Part shown: in pieces, positions 31,973-36,059 of the stretch
How the letters are laid out: each line of letters begins with the position of its first letter
Position numbering within the stretch: the stretch's first letter is position 1
NCBI GenBank assembly: GCA_902767785.1
Contig: CACXIR010000006.1
Coordinates: 1-36,059, forward strand
Direction of reading: 5' to 3'
DNA from: Fibrobacter succinogenes
GTDB taxonomy: Bacteria > Fibrobacterota > Fibrobacteria > Fibrobacterales > Fibrobacteraceae
DNA length: 36,059 bases
Translations under genes and position numbers: made by a program
Notes under the pieces: generated by a model
Told to the model about the DNA's origin: nothing
What the model saw: the letters and a program-made list of their open reading frames with translations, nothing else
Databases searched by the model: none

Positions 31973-32443
31973 CTAGAAGGGGAGGTCGTCGTCGCCTTCG
32001 GGCATGGGTGCGTCGTAAGACGGAGCGCCGCCCTGGGGCTGGTTGAAGTTGTTGGAACCGCCCTGGTAGGAGTTGCCTCCCTGGTAAGAGGGGGAACCGC
32101 CCTGGGTGCGGGGGCCAAGAAGCTGGAAGGTGTCCATGCTCACCTCGGTGGCATAGCGCTTCTGGCCGTTCTGGTCGGTCCAGCTGCGGTTGGTGAGGGA
32201 GCCTTCCACGTAGAGGCTCATGCCCTTGTGCACGCCAAGCTGTTCGATAATGTCGGCAGTCTTGCCCCAGCCCACGATGTTGTGCCAGTCGGTCTGTTCC
32301 TTCTGTTCGCCGTTGTTGTCGCGGTAACGGCGGCTGGTGGCGAGGGAGAAGGAGACGCGCTTGCGTCCACCGGTCTGGCTCATGCGGAATTCGGGGTCTT
32401 TGCCAATATTGCCAATAAGCATCACTTTGTTCAAATAAGCCAT
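31973..32443 (-). CDS. ssb: Single-stranded DNA-binding protein (156 aa)
   Basis: The OB-fold starts MAYLNKVMLIGNIGKDPE and includes TDWHNIVGWGKTADI and YVEGSLTNRSW. A Gly/Asn/Gln-rich linker follows, and the acidic tip DDDLPF that docks SSB partners. The ATG at 32443 has AAAGGA upstream; an upstream extension of 17 residues is not family-like. It coats single-stranded DNA in replication and repair. It heads the ssb, membrane protein, asd set. Confidence 0.95.
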   Translation of the reverse strand: MAYLNKVMLIGNIGKDPEFRMSQTGGRKRVSFSLATSRRYRDNNGEQKEQTDWHNIVGWGKTADIIEQLGVHKGMSLYVEGSLTNRSWTDQNGQKRYATEVSMDTFQLLGPRTQGGSPSYQGGNSYQGGSNNFNQPQGGAPSYDAPMPEGDDDLPF

Positions 32444-32572
32444 GATTTGTCCTTTTGTTTTTTTTGTTACGGAGGCAAAAATAAAAATTTCCACATGTCA
32501 ATTTGTGCCATTTCCCTAGAAAAAAGCACTTTTTGCAAAAAAGTCGGGGCTTTTTTTATATTATTTGGAAGT

Positions 32573-33670
32573 ATGGTAACTCTAGCACTTTCAAATTTTG
32601 AAAAGAAATTCCCCCAGGCCCTTAGGGGCAAGCGCCTTGGCGCGGTCCTTCACCCGGCATCGGTCCTTCCGGACCTGCACTACACCCTCGATTTGCTCAA
32701 AGAATACGACGGCAAGCTCTTCAAGCTGTCGGCCCTTTTTGGCCCTCAGCACGGCATCAAGGGACACACTCAAGACAATATGATCGAATGGGAAGGCTAC
32801 ACCGACCCAGAACTGGGCATTCCCGTCTATAGCCTTTACGGCGAACACCGGGAACCTACTCCCGAAATGCTTTCCCACGTGGACATGATGCTGGTGGACC
32901 TGCAAGACGTTGGAGCCCGCTACTACACGTTTATCTGGACTCTGTTCCTTTGTATGAAAGCCTGCGAAAAGGCCGGCATCCCCGTCATCGTGGTGGACCG
33001 CCCGAATCCCATCAACTGCGTGGACGAAGAAGGCCCGGTGCTGGATTTGAACTACACGAGTTTCGTGGGCCTGCATAGCATTCGCACCCGCCATGCGAAG
33101 ACCATCGGCGAACTAGCGGTACAGTTCAAGGAAGAACGCTTCCCCAAGTGCGAACTCTACGTGCTCGAGATGGAAGGCTACGATAAGAAGATGTGGTACG
33201 ACCAGACGGGACTCCCGTGGATTTTGCCCAGCCCGAATATGCCGACTTTGGATACCGCCATCGTTTACCCCGGCATGTGCCTGTTCGAGGCCACCAACGT
33301 GAGCGAAGGCCGCGGTACTACGCGCCCCTTCGAAATTTTCGGTGCCCCGTTTATCGATGCGGTCAAGCTCTGCAAGTACATGAACGGACTGAATTTGCCT
33401 GGCGTGTACTTCCGCGAGAATTACTTTCAGCCCACGTTCCACAAGGGTGCGGGCCAGATTTGCGGCGGTGCGCAGATTCACGTGCTGGACCGCGACAAGT
33501 TCCGCAGTTTTGACATGGCGGTAAAGCTGTTGCAGTACATCTTCAACGAATACCCCAAGGATTTTGCTTGGAAGCAGCCGCCTTACGAGTACGAATTCAA
33601 GAAATTGCCCATCGACATTCTGCTGGGCAACGGAACGTTCAGAAAGGAATTTATTGAAAGTAGTATTTAA
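32573..33670 (+). CDS. namZ: Exo-beta-N-acetylmuramidase, NamZ/DUF1343 family (365 aa)
   Basis: The family pattern is evident: a Rossmann-like N-terminal domain with LFGPQHGIKGH, YSLYGEHREPTPEML, VDLQDVGARYYTF, VVDRPNPI and the later YPGMCLFEATNVSEGRGTTRPFE. DUF1343 proteins include the GH171 exo-N-acetylmuramidase NamZ, which removes terminal MurNAc from peptidoglycan fragments. No signal peptide is visible, which suits cytoplasmic recycling, though known NamZ proteins are often exported. ATG 32573 has GGAAG just upstream and a TATATT box at 32557-32562, so the leader is short. The frame remains open far upstream through ssb antisense, but that is not coding. Confidence 0.88.
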   Translation: MVTLALSNFEKKFPQALRGKRLGAVLHPASVLPDLHYTLDLLKEYDGKLFKLSALFGPQHGIKGHTQDNMIEWEGYTDPELGIPVYSLYGEHREPTPEMLSHVDMMLVDLQDVGARYYTFIWTLFLCMKACEKAGIPVIVVDRPNPINCVDEEGPVLDLNYTSFVGLHSIRTRHAKTIGELAVQFKEERFPKCELYVLEMEGYDKKMWYDQTGLPWILPSPNMPTLDTAIVYPGMCLFEATNVSEGRGTTRPFEIFGAPFIDAVKLCKYMNGLNLPGVYFRENYFQPTFHKGAGQICGGAQIHVLDRDKFRSFDMAVKLLQYIFNEYPKDFAWKQPPYEYEFKKLPIDILLGNGTFRKEFIESSI

Positions 33671-33683
33671 CCCGGAGAAAATT

Positions 33684-34283
33684 ATGACCGAACAGAAAAA
33701 CGGAAAATTTGAAATGCCCGCCCTCCCGTATGCGGCGGCAGACCTGACCCCGGCCTTAAGTGCCGAAACCATCGAGTTCCACTACGGAAAGCACCTGCAG
33801 ACCTACGTGAACAACCTGAACGCGGCCCTTCCGGGAAGTGCCTTTGAAGGCAAGTCTCTGGAAGACATCGTGAAGAGCGCCGAAGGCGGTGTTTTCAATA
33901 ATGCAGGCCAGATTCTGAACCACGCCATGTATTTTTTGCAGTTTGCCGCCCCGAAAGCCGGTAACGCCCCCTCGGGCAAGATCGCAGAAGCCATCGCTCG
34001 CGATTTCGGCTCCTTCGAAAAATTCCAGGAAGAATTCCAGGCAAAGGGTGCCGGCCTCTTCGGTTCCGGCTGGGTGTGGCTTTCTGCCGATGCTAGCGGC
34101 AAGCTGGTGATTACGCAAGAAGGCAACGCCCAGAACCCGCTCACCAAGGGCCTCAAGCCGCTCCTCACGTTCGACGTGTGGGAACATGCCTACTACATCG
34201 ACTACCGCAACCGCCGTCCGGATTACCTGAAGGCGCTGTGGAGCATCGTCAACTGGGAAGAAGTCAACAAACGCCTTGGCTAG
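33684..34283 (+). CDS. sodB: Iron superoxide dismutase (199 aa)
   Basis: Metal ligands are the first His of FHYGKH, the His of ILNHAMYF, and the Asp and His of DVWEHAYYIDY. The stretch FNNAGQILNH carries the Gln typical of iron enzymes in this position, and the whole sequence is close to SodB. It converts superoxide to oxygen and hydrogen peroxide, useful to an anaerobe on brief oxygen exposure. GGAG lies 7 nt upstream of ATG 33684, 13 nt after the namZ stop, so namZ and sodB are probably cotranscribed. Confidence 0.95.
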   Translation: MTEQKNGKFEMPALPYAAADLTPALSAETIEFHYGKHLQTYVNNLNAALPGSAFEGKSLEDIVKSAEGGVFNNAGQILNHAMYFLQFAAPKAGNAPSGKIAEAIARDFGSFEKFQEEFQAKGAGLFGSGWVWLSADASGKLVITQEGNAQNPLTKGLKPLLTFDVWEHAYYIDYRNRRPDYLKALWSIVNWEEVNKRLG

Positions 34284-34307
34284 CACGGGAACTAAACCAG
34301 CAAAGTA

Positions 34308-34928
34308 ATGTTTGGATTCCATAAGAAAAAGCAGTGGATTGACAGCAAGTCCGTGGAATACCTGATGGGTATCAGCCCGCTTTTTACCATCAGGTATAGT
34401 GTTCTTGTGGGTGGCGACCGGGTCTCCTTTAATTTTCGCAATGAAAAGGGGGAGATGGTCGCCGACTTGTTTTCCAAGAACGTGGTCGAGGTATCCATCC
34501 ACTACCAGGGGCAGGGAATGCTTGAAGTGTTTCCGGTAGGCAAGAAGGGCATTACGGAAAAGGGTAATCTCCATATTCTCAAAGCTGTTTTTGATAAGTT
34601 TATTGACCTGTGCCCTAAAACCCAGGCTAATTTCAGCGTGGCGGAGCTCCACAAAATGCAAAAGGAGCTCCACGACCAGATTGAACGCATCGTGAATGTG
34701 TATGGGTGGGAAAAAACGAAGGAATGCAAGTCCAACGACATTGACATTTACCTGAATTCCATCAAGCCCCAATACCGCAAGCGTCTGATGGATTTTCTCA
34801 TTCGTCTGGACAAGTGCAGTGTCCCGGTGACCATCACGCTGAATATCGATGGCACTACCGACGAGATGATTGGTTCAACTCTGAATGAGTTGGCCCTCTA
34901 CGAAATGGAAGACCAGGAGAAGGGCTAA
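34308..34928 (+). CDS. Hypothetical soluble protein (206 aa)
   Basis: The protein starts MFGFHKKKQW and is a mixed alpha/beta sequence with no membrane segment or signal. A helical middle section (residues about 105-135) is rich in Lys, Glu and His, and the C-terminus is acidic. No family was recognised. There is no clear ribosome-binding site; the gene follows sodB by 24 nt and may depend on its transcript. It converges on the small peptide gene. Confidence 0.6.
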   Translation: MFGFHKKKQWIDSKSVEYLMGISPLFTIRYSVLVGGDRVSFNFRNEKGEMVADLFSKNVVEVSIHYQGQGMLEVFPVGKKGITEKGNLHILKAVFDKFIDLCPKTQANFSVAELHKMQKELHDQIERIVNVYGWEKTKECKSNDIDIYLNSIKPQYRKRLMDFLIRLDKCSVPVTITLNIDGTTDEMIGSTLNELALYEMEDQEKG

Positions 34929-34941
34929 GGTTTTTGGTCTA

Positions 34942-35112
34942 TTAGTCGCAGAACCAATGTGAACCGTGCTCACAGGCCTTGCCGTGGCTTCCGGGGCCGT
35001 TGCCGCCACGGCTGAAAAGTCCATCGTCGTCGTCCGGAGAACCGCTAAACAGCACATTGGGTGCGTCTATTCTGACGGTTTCAACCGTGGGCTTTCCGTA
35101 TTTTTTCTTCAT
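34942..35112 (-). CDS. 56-aa peptide resembling a natural-product precursor
   Basis: The start MKKKYGKPTVETVRID matches the leader style of short Bacteroidota-type precursor peptides (MKK-Y-x-K-P-x-V-E-V). It is followed by an acidic break (SPDDDDG), a Gly-rich stretch with GG, and a tail rich in Gly, His and Cys ending CEHGSHWFCD. The ATG at 35112 was chosen over an upstream in-frame ATG because a promoter (TTGACA, 18 nt, TATTAT) ends 9 nt before it; no ribosome-binding site is present. It lies 35 nt after a membrane-protein gene on the same strand. A maturation enzyme is not visible in the window, so the precursor role is an inference. Confidence 0.6.
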   Translation of the reverse strand: MKKKYGKPTVETVRIDAPNVLFSGSPDDDDGLFSRGGNGPGSHGKACEHGSHWFCD

Positions 35113-35120
35113 CGTCGCCA

Positions 35121-35150
35121 ATAATAGAAAATAGGGGACAGCGTTGTCAA
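35121..35150 (-). promoter_or_regulatory. Promoter of the 56-aa peptide
   Basis: On the minus strand a perfect TTGACA (35150-35145) is 18 nt from TATATT-like TATTAT (35126-35121). The -35 overlaps the stop codon of the upstream membrane gene. The predicted start is 1-2 nt before the ATG. Confidence 0.65.
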
Positions 35151-35563
35151 TAGGTAACCAGTTCCTCGATTTTATTCCTGAACCAGAAAATCGCCTTGAA
35201 AGCAATAACATGATAAATGGCGGTGATGAATACCGGCATGAAGGTGACGCCGGAATTGTTGCCCAAAATAAATAGAATCATTATAACGAAAAGTGTCCCT
35301 GAGCAAGCAATGCTGAGCCCAAGGGGGGTGGAGGCTATCCGCTTTGCTGCACTGGTGCTTAGATTTTTCTTGAAAAGGAATAAATTCAGCAGACTCAAAG
35401 GGATGGCAAACAGTACAGCAAGTCCAGGAAAGATTAATATTAGGCCTCCGTCTCTCATGTCCACGTGATCTAAAAATACAAAATAACTTACTACGGGAAT
35501 GATTGGCATAATCATGCAAAAAATCATCCAACCAAGTATGTGTTTGGCCTTTAGATTGTTCAT
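35147..35563 (-). CDS. Four-helix membrane protein, paralogue 2 (138 aa)
   Basis: Hydrophobic segments lie near residues 10-30, 40-65, 78-100 and 105-128. It shares KHILGWM.FCMIMP, IPLSLLNLFLFKKNLST and the ending FWFRNKIE with the gene upstream, so the two arose by tandem duplication. ATG 35563 has GGAGG 7 nt upstream; the preceding TTG is not the likely start. It overlaps the upstream stop by one base (TGATG), so translation is coupled. Function unknown; a role in immunity to or export of the neighbouring peptide is conceivable. Confidence 0.7.
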   Translation of the reverse strand: MNNLKAKHILGWMIFCMIMPIIPVVSYFVFLDHVDMRDGGLILIFPGLAVLFAIPLSLLNLFLFKKNLSTSAAKRIASTPLGLSIACSGTLFVIMILFILGNNSGVTFMPVFITAIYHVIAFKAIFWFRNKIEELVTY

Positions 35564-35997
35564 CAAATGCCTCCTTTACAAGACTTACTTTCATTTTGTT
35601 CAATTTTATTCCTGAACCAGTAAATTGCATTGATTGCTATAAAAAAATGAATGGCTGTTGCAACAAATAAGAAGATTGCTTCAAATAGACCGCCCAAAAA
35701 AGCAAAAATATTGAGGAAGAAAAGTATTCCTGAGCATGCAATGCCGAAACCGAGTGGGATGGTCGCAAACCTTTTGGCCGCATCGGTGCTTAGATTTTTC
35801 TTGAAAAGGAATAAATTCAGCAGGCTCAATGGGATGGCGAGCAGTCCTGCATATGAAATGAAGAGAAGTATTAGGGCTAGATAACCGGATTTGTGCGAAT
35901 ATTCTGCAAATCCGAGAGTGCCTGCCACGAGAATGAAGGGCATAATCATGCAAAAAAGCATCCAACCAAGTATGTGTTTGGTTTTTAGATTGCTCAT
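35563..35997 (-). CDS. Four-helix membrane protein, paralogue 1 (144 aa)
   Basis: It has the same layout as paralogue 2: four hydrophobic segments and a conserved KNLSTDAAKR loop between helices 2 and 3, with a polar C-terminal tail (EQNESKSCKGGI). The ribosome-binding region AAAGGAGGCATTTGATGA is the same in both, which shows the duplication included the 5' end. The ATG at 35997 was chosen by this site. A promoter with TTGCGA and TATATT lies upstream at the window edge. No recognised family. Confidence 0.7.
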   Translation of the reverse strand: MSNLKTKHILGWMLFCMIMPFILVAGTLGFAEYSHKSGYLALILLFISYAGLLAIPLSLLNLFLFKKNLSTDAAKRFATIPLGFGIACSGILFFLNIFAFLGGLFEAIFLFVATAIHFFIAINAIYWFRNKIEQNESKSCKGGI

Positions 35998-36028
35998 CAA
36001 ATGCCTCCTTTACAAGGACTTCTTTCTG

Positions 36029-36057
36029 AATATACCTTTATTTATGCGGATTCGCAA
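36029..36057 (-). promoter_or_regulatory. Promoter of the paralogous membrane genes
   Basis: On the minus strand TTGCGA (36057-36052) and TATATT (36034-36029) are 17 nt apart, giving a leader of about 25 nt with a GGAGG site before the ATG at 35997. Confidence 0.6.
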
Positions 36058-36059
36058 GC

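Noticed and set aside
31949-32572. Upstream extension of the namZ frame across ssb
   Set aside because: It is antisense to the well-supported ssb gene. ATG 32573 with a nearby -10 box gives the expected protein start.

Overview
The window looks like a chromosomal segment of a Fibrobacter-type bacterium (Fibrobacterota). Supporting signs are an exported glycoside hydrolase with a CBM6 and a C-terminal sorting-like domain, several secreted or outer-membrane proteins without clear relatives, and TATATT -10 boxes used almost everywhere, often directly in front of the ATG. The assignment is inferred from gene content and style, not from a marker-gene comparison.

Layout. (1) 1-6480 is an accessory island of uneven base composition. 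It holds an AT-rich three-gene cassette with a class III nucleotidyl-cyclase-like protein (241-2437), a GC-rich hairpin element, an Rpn/PD-(D/E)XK transposase-like nuclease on the minus strand, two small genes, a HigB/HigA-type toxin-antitoxin pair and an AAA/DUF4143 ATPase behind three spaced copies of a 16-bp operator-like repeat. (2) 6480-13000 begins with a compact candidate small RNA on the minus strand, then a secreted glycoside hydrolase-CBM6, an MscS channel, galE and a Wzc-like tyrosine kinase for surface polysaccharide. (3) 13000-13980 holds tmRNA (ssrA, minus strand). Upstream of it lie two tandem, covarying structured repeats, each carrying an exact copy of the first 16 nt of tmRNA, behind a good consensus promoter. 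(4) 13981-24350 is mostly core: mfd, a TatD hydrolase, a small protein, a porin-like protein with a long Ala/Pro/Glu tract, a secreted Lys-rich protein, cimA (isoleucine) and hisD (histidine). (5) 24441-29822 holds a translationally coupled lipoprotein and outer-membrane pair on the minus strand. Divergent from it is a YkgJ-type cysteine-cluster protein coupled to a SprT-like zinc protease with an apparent one-base frameshift, then an M29 aminopeptidase. (6) 29952-34928 holds asd, a membrane protein and ssb on the minus strand, then namZ, sodB and an unknown gene on the plus strand. (7) 34942-36059 holds two tandem four-helix membrane paralogues and a 56-residue peptide resembling a ribosomal natural-product precursor, all on the minus strand.

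The observations most worth following are the tmRNA-linked structured RNA array, the precursor-like peptide with its membrane paralogues, the cyclase-like cassette, the roughly 55-nt sRNA candidate, the triple operator before the DUF4143 ATPase, and the repeated placement of -10 boxes so close to start codons that leaderless mRNAs are predicted.
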